A DNA stretch of 64,000 nt. It comes from UBA2784 sp964494625 (GTDB lineage: Bacteria; Pseudomonadota; Alphaproteobacteria; Micropepsales; Micropepsaceae). The position numbers and the translations under genes are program-made. Under the pieces are notes generated by a model that saw only the letters and a program-made list of their open reading frames with translations, did not search any database and was not told where the DNA came from. The stretch is from positions 372,001-436,000 of the forward strand of contig CAZBRT010000003.1 in assembly GCA_964494625.1 (NCBI GenBank), in the 5' to 3' direction. Shown here piece after piece: positions 9,171 through 17,652 of this stretch (positions within the stretch are counted from its first letter, which is position 1; every line of letters begins with the position of its first letter).

Positions 9171-10403
9171 TTACCCCTTCACGCACACCACCTGGCGCAG
9201 CGTGTGGACAATCTCCACCAGGTCGCTCTGGGCGGCCATCACGGCGTCGATGTCCTTGTAGGCCATCGGCGTCTCGTCGATCACGCCCGCGTCCTTGCGG
9301 CACTCGATGCCTTCGGTCGCGCGGACATGATCGGCGATGGTGAAGCGGCGGTTCGCCTCGCTGCGGCTCATGGCGCGACCGGCGCCGTGACTGCATGTGC
9401 AGAACGACTCCTTGTTGCCCTTGCCGCGCACGATATAGCTGCGCGCGCCCATCGAACCCGGAATGATGCCGAGCTCGCCCTCGCCCGCACGCACCGCACC
9501 CTTGCGGGTGACATGCACACGCTTGCCGAAGTGCTCCTCCTGCGTGACGTAATTGTGATGGCAATTGACCGCCGTCTTTTCGGTCGCAAGGTCCGGCCAA
9601 TGCCGGGTCAGCGCGCCCAGCACCAGCTCCATCATCGTCTCGCGGTTCGCGCGTGCATAGGCCTGCGCCCACGCGACCGCGCGGACGTAGGACACATAGC
9701 CCTCGCTGCCCTCGGCGAAATAGGCAAGGTCCTCATCCGGCAGGTTGATGAACCAGCGCCGCATCTCGTGCTTGGCCCGCTCAACAAAATAGGTGCCGAA
9801 CTTGTTGCCGACGCCGCGCGAGCCCGAGTGCAGCATCACCCACAGCGATCCCTTCTCGTCGAGGCAGAGCTCGATGAAGTGATTGCCTGTACCCAGCGTG
9901 CCGAGATGGCCAAGGCCGCGCGGGTGGCCCGCCTTGGGATCACGCTCAAGGATGGCCTTGTAGCCCGGCTCGAGCTTCTCCCAACGGGCAAGCGCTGCCG
10001 TCGGCGGGGTCTCCGCCCATGCGCCGGTGTCGTTGCGACCGCCATTGTCGGTGCGTCCATGGGGTACGGCCGCCTCGATCTCCGTGCGGATGGCTGCGAG
10101 CGAGTCGGGCAGATGCCCGGCACGGATATTCGTCTCCACGGCCATCATGCCGCAGCCGATATCCACGCCGACCGCTGCGGGCACAATGGCGCCATGCGTT
10201 GCGATCACCGATCCGACCGTTGCGCCCCGGCCCCAATGCACGTCGGGCATGACCGCGACATGCGAATGGATGAAGGGCAGCGATGCCACATTGCGCAGCT
10301 GCGCAAGGGCGGTCTCCTCCACCGGCACGCCGCGCGTCCATGCCTTGATGGGGAAGCGGCCGCCGTCGATGAAATTCCAGTTCTGTGTTCCGGCCTTGGT
10401 CAT
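9171..10403 (-). CDS. rtcB: RNA-splicing ligase RtcB
   Basis: 410 residues. Signature segments are HWGRGATVGSV (56-66), VDIGCGMMAVETN with metal ligands D81 and C84, MLHSGSRGVGN, HHNYVTQEEHF and CSHGAGRAMSR, which carries the guanylylated histidine. RtcB joins RNA 2',3'-cyclic phosphate or 3'-phosphate ends to 5'-OH ends using GTP and Mn2+. No rtcA or rtcR is present beside it. It starts 58 nt after a strong minus-strand terminator, so it has its own promoter. Confidence 0.95.
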   Translation of the reverse strand: MTKAGTQNWNFIDGGRFPIKAWTRGVPVEETALAQLRNVASLPFIHSHVAVMPDVHWGRGATVGSVIATHGAIVPAAVGVDIGCGMMAVETNIRAGHLPDSLAAIRTEIEAAVPHGRTDNGGRNDTGAWAETPPTAALARWEKLEPGYKAILERDPKAGHPRGLGHLGTLGTGNHFIELCLDEKGSLWVMLHSGSRGVGNKFGTYFVERAKHEMRRWFINLPDEDLAYFAEGSEGYVSYVRAVAWAQAYARANRETMMELVLGALTRHWPDLATEKTAVNCHHNYVTQEEHFGKRVHVTRKGAVRAGEGELGIIPGSMGARSYIVRGKGNKESFCTCSHGAGRAMSRSEANRRFTIADHVRATEGIECRKDAGVIDETPMAYKDIDAVMAAQSDLVEIVHTLRQVVCVKG

Positions 10404-10461
10404 GGCCTTGTCTCCATTTTGATTCAGTATCCGACCCTGCGTCCGTTCACAAAGGCAACAA

Positions 10462-10495
10462 AAAACCCCGCCAGGCCATTGCCGGGAGGGGTTTT
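10462..10495 (-). terminator. Rho-independent terminator
   Basis: AAAACCCC (10462-10469) pairs with GGGGTTTT (10488-10495), extended by CC/GG inside. On the minus strand the hairpin is followed by GGGGTTTTTTG, a typical U-tract; on the plus strand the T-run is only four. It would stop transcripts entering from 10736 or from the small ORF, before rtcB. Confidence 0.85.
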
Positions 10496-10523
10496 CGCGG
10501 ACTCCAGCTTTGAGCAGCCTGTG

Positions 10524-10622
10524 TCAGCGTTTCCTCTCCCGCACGCACGCGTTATCGCGCTGGCAGCGTTCATTGGCTGCGGCGCGATTGGCGTCTGTTC
10601 TGGCGGCGGGCTGGAAACGCAT
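10524..10622 (-). CDS. Possible small protein of 32 residues
   Basis: This lies in the 332-nt space between rtcB and the metallopeptidase gene. An ATG at 10622 follows GAGGAG with a 4-nt spacer, reads 32 basic, alanine-rich codons (start MRFQPAARTD, end CVRERKR) and stops at 10524-10526, 29 nt before the strong terminator at 10462-10495. The layout of ribosome site, short frame and terminator suggests a real small transcription unit. It has no recognisable family, and it could be a non-coding RNA or chance. A GTG frame at 10627 overlaps it in another phase and is an alternative. Confidence 0.3.
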   Translation of the reverse strand: MRFQPAARTDANRAAANERCQRDNACVRERKR

Positions 10623-10735
10623 GGCACTCCTCATGATGGGGCGCGGCGGATAGCACAAGTGATGGCGGATGGAAAGCCCTCTGCACACGTGTCTGTCTTG
10701 CAGTTCCGGAAACCCGGCCTATCGGTCCCTGTTGC

Positions 10736-12445
10736 TCATTGAACCCTGTGCAGGCGCCATCTCGGGTCGAAGTCCACATCGTCCGTCGGGAAGGTGATCC
10801 AGGCGATATCACCGTCGCAGGTGAATTCGTATTGCGCGTTCTGCATGTAGCCCTGGAATTTCTGCGACACGGGGCTTTGGCCCGGCAAGGTGACGGTTGA
10901 GGTGAACTCCACACCCTGCACCTTGGGGCACCAGCTCAACGTTTCGCCTGCCGCCGACCAGATGCCCTGATCGGTGCCTGCGGCTTCAAGCAGGATCTTG
11001 ATGTCCATACCCGTTGAATCGGTGGTGCCGCCAAAGAAGAAATTCGAAAACTCGACGAAAGTCGTGCCTTCCTTGTTGAAGGTAATGATGATGTCGCCGC
11101 CCAGCGTCATGTCGCGCATCGTGCCGGTGAGGTAGATGGTCATCAGGCCCATCTCCATGCCCTGATCCACCTGCCAGCGGCCCACGAGGCATTGCTGGAT
11201 CTGGTCGGCCTCAACCATGCAGGGCTTGGGGCAGGGCGACGTATTGATGGCGGACAGGCGGAACTGGTTGCGGCCTTCCTCCACCGGCATGGAAGCCAGC
11301 AGGAATGTCTCATCACCCTCGCATCCGGGCGAGATGTCGTCAGGAAACGGCCCCCATGCCCCCTGCGCCTCAAAAAGGCGTACCGCATAAGTGGGTGTCT
11401 TTGCGGCTTGTGTGGCGGTCATGTACTGGCCCCGCTCAAAGCGGATGGCGCGGCGCATGATGGTGAAGGGCTGGGCGATGAACTCGCGCTCACCGGTATC
11501 GTTGAAGACAATGGTTGACGTGAAGACCGGGTTCACGCCCAGGGGTTTGCCGTGCGGGTCGATGATCTTGCCGTCCACATAATCCTGCGCAAACTCCTGG
11601 AAGAGATCCTCACCGACGCTCTTGCGCAAAGACGCCTGCTGGGCTTCCTCGCTGCCCGCATCTCCGCCCTTGGGCAAGGCATCGAACAGGCCCCAAACGA
11701 GGTTTGGCCCCTTGCTCCACAGCCAGGTGAAGAAGACGCCCGTCTCGTATTCCATGCGCGTCAGCGGCACGGATTCCGAATTCAGGTCGAATTTCTGATA
11801 GATGAGGGCGGCTGTTGCCGTGTTGGGGAACACGGTACTCGCCATGAAGTCGGCGGAGCCTTCGACCCACCATTTGCTGGTGGTCTCGTGAAACGCGTGA
11901 GAGGCAGGCCAGTTCCATTGCTGAACGCAGTGGAATGCCTCATGCGCCATGGTGAAAAGGAAGTTAGGGTGCACCTCGTCAGGTGGCGCCTTCTCCATCT
12001 CGCTCAGATAGACGTTGATGACGCATTCATGGTGCATCGTATCGGTATCGGCACTGGCAAAGGCCTTGACGGGTGCCTTCGTCTCCGGGCTGTGCAGCAC
12101 GATGGTCACGTTGCGCCAGCCCAATGCCGGCCGCGAGGCGGCCCAGAACTGGAACGCCTTCACCACAGCATCCTCGGCCTCGGGATCATAGAGGGCGAGA
12201 AGGCCTTCATCAGTTGCAGCATCACGGATGGTGCGGATCGAAGGCGAGAAATTGCCCAGCGACAATTGCTGCCGGTGCATCTCGGTGCAGGTGAATGAGG
12301 CGGGCAGGTCGGCCGCTGCACGCATCTTTTCGCCGTTGCAGTCGGTGAAGATGTCATCGGCTTGCGCCTGGTTTGCTGTTGGCGGCGCAACCAGCAATGC
12401 TGTCGCGATGATCGCGGCTGCGGACAGAACGGCACGGATGCGCAT
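10736..12445 (-). CDS. Secreted protein with HExxH metallopeptidase-like motif
   Basis: 569 residues from the ATG at 12445, which has GGGGAGGGG immediately upstream; a start nine codons earlier at 12472 is less likely. A signal peptide ends near residue 29 (ANQAQA then DD). HEAFH (168-172) is followed by WWVEGSADFM with glutamate at about 195, the HExxH...E arrangement of gluzincin-type zinc peptidases. The C-terminal half is cysteine-containing and beta-rich without a family I recognise. Zinc peptidase activity in the periplasm or outside is inferred. It is divergent from the porin gene, with 157 nt between them. Confidence 0.7.
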   Translation of the reverse strand: MRIRAVLSAAAIIATALLVAPPTANQAQADDIFTDCNGEKMRAAADLPASFTCTEMHRQQLSLGNFSPSIRTIRDAATDEGLLALYDPEAEDAVVKAFQFWAASRPALGWRNVTIVLHSPETKAPVKAFASADTDTMHHECVINVYLSEMEKAPPDEVHPNFLFTMAHEAFHCVQQWNWPASHAFHETTSKWWVEGSADFMASTVFPNTATAALIYQKFDLNSESVPLTRMEYETGVFFTWLWSKGPNLVWGLFDALPKGGDAGSEEAQQASLRKSVGEDLFQEFAQDYVDGKIIDPHGKPLGVNPVFTSTIVFNDTGEREFIAQPFTIMRRAIRFERGQYMTATQAAKTPTYAVRLFEAQGAWGPFPDDISPGCEGDETFLLASMPVEEGRNQFRLSAINTSPCPKPCMVEADQIQQCLVGRWQVDQGMEMGLMTIYLTGTMRDMTLGGDIIITFNKEGTTFVEFSNFFFGGTTDSTGMDIKILLEAAGTDQGIWSAAGETLSWCPKVQGVEFTSTVTLPGQSPVSQKFQGYMQNAQYEFTCDGDIAWITFPTDDVDFDPRWRLHRVQ

Positions 12446-12489
12446 GGACCCCTCCCCAATGGCGTTGCGCATACGATACAGTCCTTCAC

Positions 12490-12503
12490 TTGATGGCCGT
12501 CAA
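12490..12503. promoter_or_regulatory. FNR/FixK-like palindrome between metallopeptidase and porin genes
   Basis: TTGAT-GGCC-GTCAA keeps the full TTGA-N6-TCAA core. A second, weaker copy, TTGAC-CAAG-ATCAT, lies at 12523-12536. Both are in the 157-nt divergent intergenic region. A core match is expected about once per 65 kb by chance, so this is only suggestive. Confidence 0.35.
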
Positions 12504-12602
12504 GGGTGCGTGCGGGCACAGCTTGACCAAGATCATGGTGCGGCGCGGCATCAATTGTGACATTTTGCGCGCTACAACGCATGACGGGGGACAGATTCGA
12601 CC

Positions 12603-13844
12603 ATGAATATTATGAACGCCGTATCCTCACGCCTTCTCCAATCCTGCGCGGTCCTCGCCGTCGCGGGGGCGGCACTTGGCGCGCTTCCGGCTTTGGCAGC
12701 TGACGAGGAAGCAGCCGCGCCAGAATGGGTTTTTGCAGGTGATATCCGCCTGCGTTACGAGGGCGTCGATCAGGTTGGCTTTGTGGAAGAGGCGCAGGCA
12801 TTGACCTTGCGCGTGCGCGCGGGGCTCACGACTCCCGTCTGGCATGACTTCCAGATCCTGGTCGAAGGCGAGGCGATTGCCGCCCTGCACACGGATTACA
12901 ACAGCACCGCGAACGGCAAAGGGCAGTTTCCCGTCGTCGCCGATGGCGAGACGATCGAGCTCAACCGGCTGCAGATCGCCTATACCGGCATCGAAGGCAC
13001 CACGCTGACCCTGGGCCGCCAGCGCATCGCGCTCGGCAATCAGCGCTTCATCGGCAATGTAGGCTGGCGCCAGAACGAACAGACTTTTGATGCCTTCCGC
13101 ATCGACACGAAATTCACCGGTGTCACCCTTACCTATGCCTATGTTGACGCCGTGCAGCGCGTATTCGGCAATGAAAGCCCGTTGGGCGATTTCAACAGCG
13201 ACAGCCACCTCGTTTATGCTGACATCGCGGCAGGCGATTTCGGCAACTTCACGCCCTATCTCTATGCGCTTGATCTGGAAGAGGCGCCCACCCAGTCAAC
13301 GCTGACCTTCGGCGCGCGCTGGAGCAAATCATGGGGGCTGGATGACGAGACGAAGCTCACGCTGGCGGCTGATCTTGCGCGCCAGAGTGACTATGGCGAC
13401 AATCCACTCTCGTTTGACCTTGGCTACGCGGCCCTTGATGCCGAGATCAAGCAGGGAAATTACGCCGTTTTTGCCGGCGTCGAATGGCTTGATGGCAATG
13501 GCGTCGCCGGCTTCTCGACGCCTCTGGCCACGCTCTTCAAGTTCAATGGCTGGGCAGATGCGTTCCTCAATACACCCGGCATCGGCCTGACCGATTTCTA
13601 CGCGGGCGCGACTGTCAATTTCCCCAAGATCGGCGAGGGGCTTGGCCTGTCACTCTCGGCCATCTTCCATGATTTCAGCGACGCGGACCGTGACATTTCG
13701 TTTGCCACGGAGATCGACCTTCTGGCCGCACTGAAATGGGACTGCGGCATGGCGCTGGAAGCGCGCTATGCGAGCTATGACCGCGACGATGCCGGACCCG
13801 CCGCGCGCGACAAGGTCTGGTTTGCGCTTTCCTACGCTTTCTGA
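12603..13844 (+). CDS. Alginate-export-family outer-membrane beta-barrel (porin-like)
   Basis: 413 residues. A signal peptide ends at ALAA, about residue 33. The rest alternates hydrophobic and polar residues in repeated strands (LRVRAGLTTP, LTLGRQRIALGNQRFIGNVGWRQNEQ is the typical AlgE/OprD-like segment). It ends KVWFALSYAF with a terminal phenylalanine, the outer-membrane barrel assembly signal. The substrate cannot be read from the sequence. An ATG four codons in is an alternative start. It is a single gene, divergent from the secreted metallopeptidase gene. Confidence 0.8.
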   Translation: MNIMNAVSSRLLQSCAVLAVAGAALGALPALAADEEAAAPEWVFAGDIRLRYEGVDQVGFVEEAQALTLRVRAGLTTPVWHDFQILVEGEAIAALHTDYNSTANGKGQFPVVADGETIELNRLQIAYTGIEGTTLTLGRQRIALGNQRFIGNVGWRQNEQTFDAFRIDTKFTGVTLTYAYVDAVQRVFGNESPLGDFNSDSHLVYADIAAGDFGNFTPYLYALDLEEAPTQSTLTFGARWSKSWGLDDETKLTLAADLARQSDYGDNPLSFDLGYAALDAEIKQGNYAVFAGVEWLDGNGVAGFSTPLATLFKFNGWADAFLNTPGIGLTDFYAGATVNFPKIGEGLGLSLSAIFHDFSDADRDISFATEIDLLAALKWDCGMALEARYASYDRDDAGPAARDKVWFALSYAF

Positions 13845-13936
13845 GGCACTCTGGGCCTTCAGACGTGATGGCTGCTTGAGGGAAGCGTCTCCTGTTGCTA
13901 TCGGTGCCGTCCGGCTATTTTCAAACGGGCGGCACC

Positions 13937-15355
13937 GTGGCGACAAAAAAACATGCGCATGTGATCGGACTAGGCGGCGTGGGCATGAGTGCCACGGCGC
14001 TTCTCCTGCGCGACATGGGCTATGCCATCAGCGGGTCTGACGCTGAGCTCTATGAGCCGGTCAAAGGTCTTCTGGCGCACGAGGGCATTGCCTGCGCGCA
14101 AGGCTTTGCCGCATCGAACATCAAAGGCGTGCCCGACCTGATCGTCCTTGGCCGGAATGCCAAGCTCGACCCGGCCGTGAACGAGGAAGTGCGCCATGCC
14201 CTGTCGCTGGGCACGCGGGTGCGTTCCTTTCCGGAAATCATCGGCGAAGCCTCGCAGGGCCGCCATGTGATCGTGGCCGCAGGCAGTTTCGGCAAGTCCA
14301 CGACGGCGGCGATGATGACCGCTTTCCTGCGTCATGCGGGGATGCGGCCGGGCTGGTTTGTGGGCGCGCTTGCCAAAAACCTGCCGCGTACGGCGGAACT
14401 CGGCAGCGACGCTCCCTTCATCATCGAAGGTGACGAATACCCTACGGCGCACGGCGATCCGCGCCCGAAATTCATGCACTACCATCCGCGCGATGTGCTT
14501 CTGACGAGCGTGGTGCACGACCATGTGAACGTCTATCCGACTTTCGCGTCCTACAAGCAGGCGTTTACTGAACTTGCCGGCCTGATGCCGGGTGACGGGT
14601 TGCTTGTTGCCTGCGCCGACGAGCCGGAAGCGCGTGCCATGGCGCGCGCGCGGGGGAGCGCGATCACCTATGGACTCGACGATGGCGATGTGCGGGCCGT
14701 GGACATTGCTTTTGGCGCGCCGACGCAATTCACGCTGATGCGCGGGCGCGAGGAATTGGGCCGGTTCGAAACGTCGCAGCTGGGCCGTCACAACATCGAG
14801 AACATTGCGGGTGTTGCGGCACTGTTGCTGGCGCGCAATCTCATCAGCGTAGAGGCGCTCGGTCCGGCGATTGCCGCGTTTGACGGCGTGCGGCGTCGTC
14901 TCGACATCATTGCACCCGAAAGCGCCATCCCGGTGATCGAGGGGTTTGGATCATCCGAGGAAAAGGCGCGTTCGGCCATCGATGCGATGCTCCTGCATTT
15001 TCCGGCGCGTCGTCTTATGGTCTTCTTCGAGCCGCACACATTCAGCTGGCGCAACCGGGCGGCCCTTGCCTGGTATGACCGCGTGTTTGCAGGTGCGGGT
15101 CTCGTGTTCATTGCGCCGCCTGAGACGCAAGGTGCCGGCACACACGACCAGCTTTCGCATGACCATATCCTTGATCGCGTGCGTGCATCAGGCGTGAAGG
15201 CATTGCCGCTTGATCCGGCGCGCACGGACGCGGCACTGGCTGCCGTTCAGCCAAATGACGCGGTGCTTGTGCTCACCTCCGGCGCGATGGGCGGCGCCAT
15301 TCCCCTGATCAGCGAGGGGATCAGTGCGCGGTTCCCCAAGCGTGGTCGTCAGTAA
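13937..15355 (+). CDS. mpl: Mpl-like UDP-N-acetylmuramate:tripeptide ligase
   Basis: 472 residues from the GTG at 13937. Mur-ligase order is clear: a Rossmann-type HVIGLGGVGMSA start, a nucleotide loop, EGDEYPTAHGDPRPKFMHYHPRD as in Mpl/MurC, and a C-terminal ligase domain with FEPHTFSWRN. Mpl ligates recovered L-Ala-D-Glu-mDAP to UDP-MurNAc in wall recycling. The ATP loop reads GSFGKST at 116-122 instead of the usual GTHGKTT, which is odd. A TTG at 13895 would add 14 residues upstream. It overlaps dedA at the 3' end by 7 nt. Confidence 0.75.
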   Translation: MATKKHAHVIGLGGVGMSATALLLRDMGYAISGSDAELYEPVKGLLAHEGIACAQGFAASNIKGVPDLIVLGRNAKLDPAVNEEVRHALSLGTRVRSFPEIIGEASQGRHVIVAAGSFGKSTTAAMMTAFLRHAGMRPGWFVGALAKNLPRTAELGSDAPFIIEGDEYPTAHGDPRPKFMHYHPRDVLLTSVVHDHVNVYPTFASYKQAFTELAGLMPGDGLLVACADEPEARAMARARGSAITYGLDDGDVRAVDIAFGAPTQFTLMRGREELGRFETSQLGRHNIENIAGVAALLLARNLISVEALGPAIAAFDGVRRRLDIIAPESAIPVIEGFGSSEEKARSAIDAMLLHFPARRLMVFFEPHTFSWRNRAALAWYDRVFAGAGLVFIAPPETQGAGTHDQLSHDHILDRVRASGVKALPLDPARTDAALAAVQPNDAVLVLTSGAMGGAIPLISEGISARFPKRGRQ

Positions 15356-15870
15356 AAGATCGCTGAAATCGTGCCAGGGGCCAGAAGCGTTGCCGTCCAT
15401 ACCGCGCAGGCAAGCCAGCTTGTCACCTGGTAGCGCAGCATATCCATCCGGAAAATGCCGCAGACCAGCGGCACGGAAGCGCGCAGGGGGCCGAGAAACT
15501 GGCCGAGGAAAATGCCGGTAAAGCCATAACGTTTGAGGAACTGCTCGCCGCGCGCTTCAAGGCCGGGATAGTTGCGCAATGGCCAGAACTGGAACACGCC
15601 AAGTCCGAACTTCGCGCCCAGCCAATAGCTGAACCAGTTGCCGATGCCGGCACCAAATGTCGCGGCAACCCACAGCGGCCAGAAGTCCAGGGAGCCGGCA
15701 CCGACCAATCCACCGACGCCGAGGAGCACGATTGTTGCCGGGAAAAGGAGCGAAATCAGCGCGACTGATTCACCGAAGGCGAACAGGAAAAGGAATGGGG
15801 GCGCCCATTCGTGGTTTTCCTTGACGAAGGCAAGCGCCTGATCAGCCCACGCAGCAATGGTCTCGAACAT
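15349..15870 (-). CDS. DedA-family membrane protein
   Basis: 173 residues. The DedA/SNARE-associated segment appears as FGAGIGNWFSYWLGAKFG (about 95-112) and FLGQFLGPLRASVPLVCGIFRM (about 125-146), between hydrophobic helices. DedA proteins are inner-membrane transporters, several of which flip undecaprenyl phosphate or phospholipids; the substrate here is unknown. It lies 9 nt downstream of ppk2 in one likely operon. The last 7 nt overlap the end of the opposing mpl gene. Confidence 0.88.
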   Translation of the reverse strand: MFETIAAWADQALAFVKENHEWAPPFLFLFAFGESVALISLLFPATIVLLGVGGLVGAGSLDFWPLWVAATFGAGIGNWFSYWLGAKFGLGVFQFWPLRNYPGLEARGEQFLKRYGFTGIFLGQFLGPLRASVPLVCGIFRMDMLRYQVTSWLACAVWTATLLAPGTISAIFY

Positions 15871-15879
15871 GATTGATCC

Positions 15880-16635
15880 TCAGCGTGCAAGATGCCGGTC
15901 GGCCTTTGCAGACCATTCAAACACGATGTCCTGATCGGGCTTCGCAAGTGCCCTTGTTTTGCCTGCATAATCGCAGCGCGCCAGCAGGTCGCGGATGAGG
16001 TTGAGGCGTGCGGTCTTCTTGTCGTCCGCGCTGACGATCACCCACGGGCAGGGGCCTTGACTTGTCGCGCGCAGCATCACGTCGCGCGCACGGCTGTAGG
16101 CGTCAAACTTGGCAACGGCCTTCTGGTCAATCGGCGAGATTTTCCACTGCTTCAGCGGATCGCGGCGGCGCTCGGCCATGCGCTTCTTCTGTTCGCTGCG
16201 CGAAATGTCGAGATAATATTTGATGAGATGGATGCCCGAATGGCGGAGCATCGCTTCAAACACCGGCACGTCGTCAAGGAACGCACGTGTCTCGTCGGCC
16301 GTGCAGAAGCCCATCACCGGCTCGACACCAGCCCGGTTGTACCAGGAGCGGTTGAAGACGACGAACTCACCAGCAGCCGGCAGATGCGGCACGAAGCGCT
16401 GGAAGTACCATTGGGTGACTTCGCGGTCGGATGGCTTCGAGAGGGCGACAATGCGCGTCTCGCGCGGGCTCATGTGCTCGGTCAGCCGCTTGATGGTGCC
16501 GTCCTTGCCCGCGCCATCGCGGCCTTCGATGATGACAAGGATGCGCTTGCCTGAGGCGATCAGGTCGCGCTGGAAGCGCACGAGCTCGATCTGGAGGATG
16601 CGCAAGGCGTCTTCATATCCGTTCTTGTCAGCCAT
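15880..16635 (-). CDS. ppk2: Polyphosphate kinase 2
   Basis: 251 residues, a single-domain PPK2. The Walker A loop GRDGAGKDG is at 38-46. The lid/Walker B region reads EFVVFNRSWYNRAGVEPVMGF, and YYLDISRSEQKKRMAERRRDPLKQWKISP is the conserved PPK2 segment. It transfers phosphate between polyphosphate and nucleoside di- or monophosphates; the subclass cannot be assigned by eye. It is followed directly by dedA. Confidence 0.93.
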   Translation of the reverse strand: MADKNGYEDALRILQIELVRFQRDLIASGKRILVIIEGRDGAGKDGTIKRLTEHMSPRETRIVALSKPSDREVTQWYFQRFVPHLPAAGEFVVFNRSWYNRAGVEPVMGFCTADETRAFLDDVPVFEAMLRHSGIHLIKYYLDISRSEQKKRMAERRRDPLKQWKISPIDQKAVAKFDAYSRARDVMLRATSQGPCPWVIVSADDKKTARLNLIRDLLARCDYAGKTRALAKPDQDIVFEWSAKADRHLAR

Positions 16636-16722
16636 TCATTCGCCTTTGGGGAAGCGGGCAGAGAAATGGCCTGCGATGGATTGCCACCGCAGGCCATTGC
16701 GCATTCAAGCGTTGGGCGCGGT

Positions 16723-17457
16723 CTAGTTTCCGCCGCCGGGGCCGTTGGGTGAGGGCTGGTGCTGCTGGCCACCCAGATCATTCAGGATGTTGGGGATGTT
16801 CAAATTGCCCTGCCAGGGTGCTTCATAGCCCTGCTGGCCGGAGCCGATGAGCCCGTCAATCACCGCGTCGCCGGTCAGGCAGAAGCTGTTCTGCGGCGCG
16901 CCCACGGCGCCTTGCTGAACAGGCGCGCACTGGCCGCCGGTCATTTCTGTTATATTGCCGCCGCCGGCATCGACTTCGCAAAGGCCAGTTTCGCAATTCA
17001 CGAACCCGTTGCCCTGCGCATCGACGCTGCCGGAAGCAATCGTGCCGCGAAAACCAAGCGTTGCCGACGGCGTTTCAACGCTTACCCCGGCCTCATTCAT
17101 CTGGCCGGAGGCAAAGCGGAACGCGCCGACCACGATGTCGATGTTGTTCACGTCGCCCGTGCCGCCCGTATAGACAAACTCGTCGATCACGATTTCGGAG
17201 TTCTCGCCGATCGTGACCATCGAATTGTCGAGGAAGTTCACGGCAACGCCCGACAGCGGGCCGGTCCGGATCGTATCATTCACGTTGACCGGGTCGCCAT
17301 TCGACAGCGTTACGGTCGTGCCGCCTTCAGACGTTCCTTCCGCCAGACCCGTCACCGGGCGCACATCGCCCGCAGTGCCCGGCCCGGCGAGTGCCGTTCC
17401 TGAAAAACCCAGAAGCGCTGCAGCCGCTGTTGCTGCCAACCAAACTGACTTCCTCAT
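16723..17457 (-). CDS. Stand-alone secreted FecR-domain protein
   Basis: 244 residues from the ATG at 17457. A signal peptide ends at TALA, about residue 24. A FecR domain follows: GDPVNVNDTIRTGPLSGVAVNFLDNSMVTIGENSEIVIDEFVY, then SVETPSATLGFRGTIASG. The tail is glycine/proline/glutamine-rich (ends GPGGGN) and there is one cysteine cluster near CETGLCEVD. No sigma factor or TonB receptor gene is adjacent, so this is not the classical iron-signalling type. FecR-domain proteins of this kind are often found with CHASE2 adenylate cyclases, and one is present at 42308-44566. Confidence 0.75.
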   Translation of the reverse strand: MRKSVWLAATAAAALLGFSGTALAGPGTAGDVRPVTGLAEGTSEGGTTVTLSNGDPVNVNDTIRTGPLSGVAVNFLDNSMVTIGENSEIVIDEFVYTGGTGDVNNIDIVVGAFRFASGQMNEAGVSVETPSATLGFRGTIASGSVDAQGNGFVNCETGLCEVDAGGGNITEMTGGQCAPVQQGAVGAPQNSFCLTGDAVIDGLIGSGQQGYEAPWQGNLNIPNILNDLGGQQHQPSPNGPGGGN

Positions 17458-17652
17458 GATGTCCTCGTTGTCCTTCGACAAACTCGCCCCGTGACACGTC
17501 AAAGCCCGTGCGGACCCCGATGCGGATTCGCATTGGAGGTCAGTGTAACCCGCCAAACTCAGCAAGCGAAGCACTGATCCATTCATCTTGCGCCGGATTT
17601 TCGTTTCAGTTTGGTGATTTGGAACACGATTTCACACCGTGGTGGCAGGTGC

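Noticed and set aside
9000..10742. Long open frame on the plus strand, antisense to hemN and rtcB
   Set aside because: It is a GC-bias shadow: rich in Arg/Ala/His without domains, and it lies over two well-supported genes.
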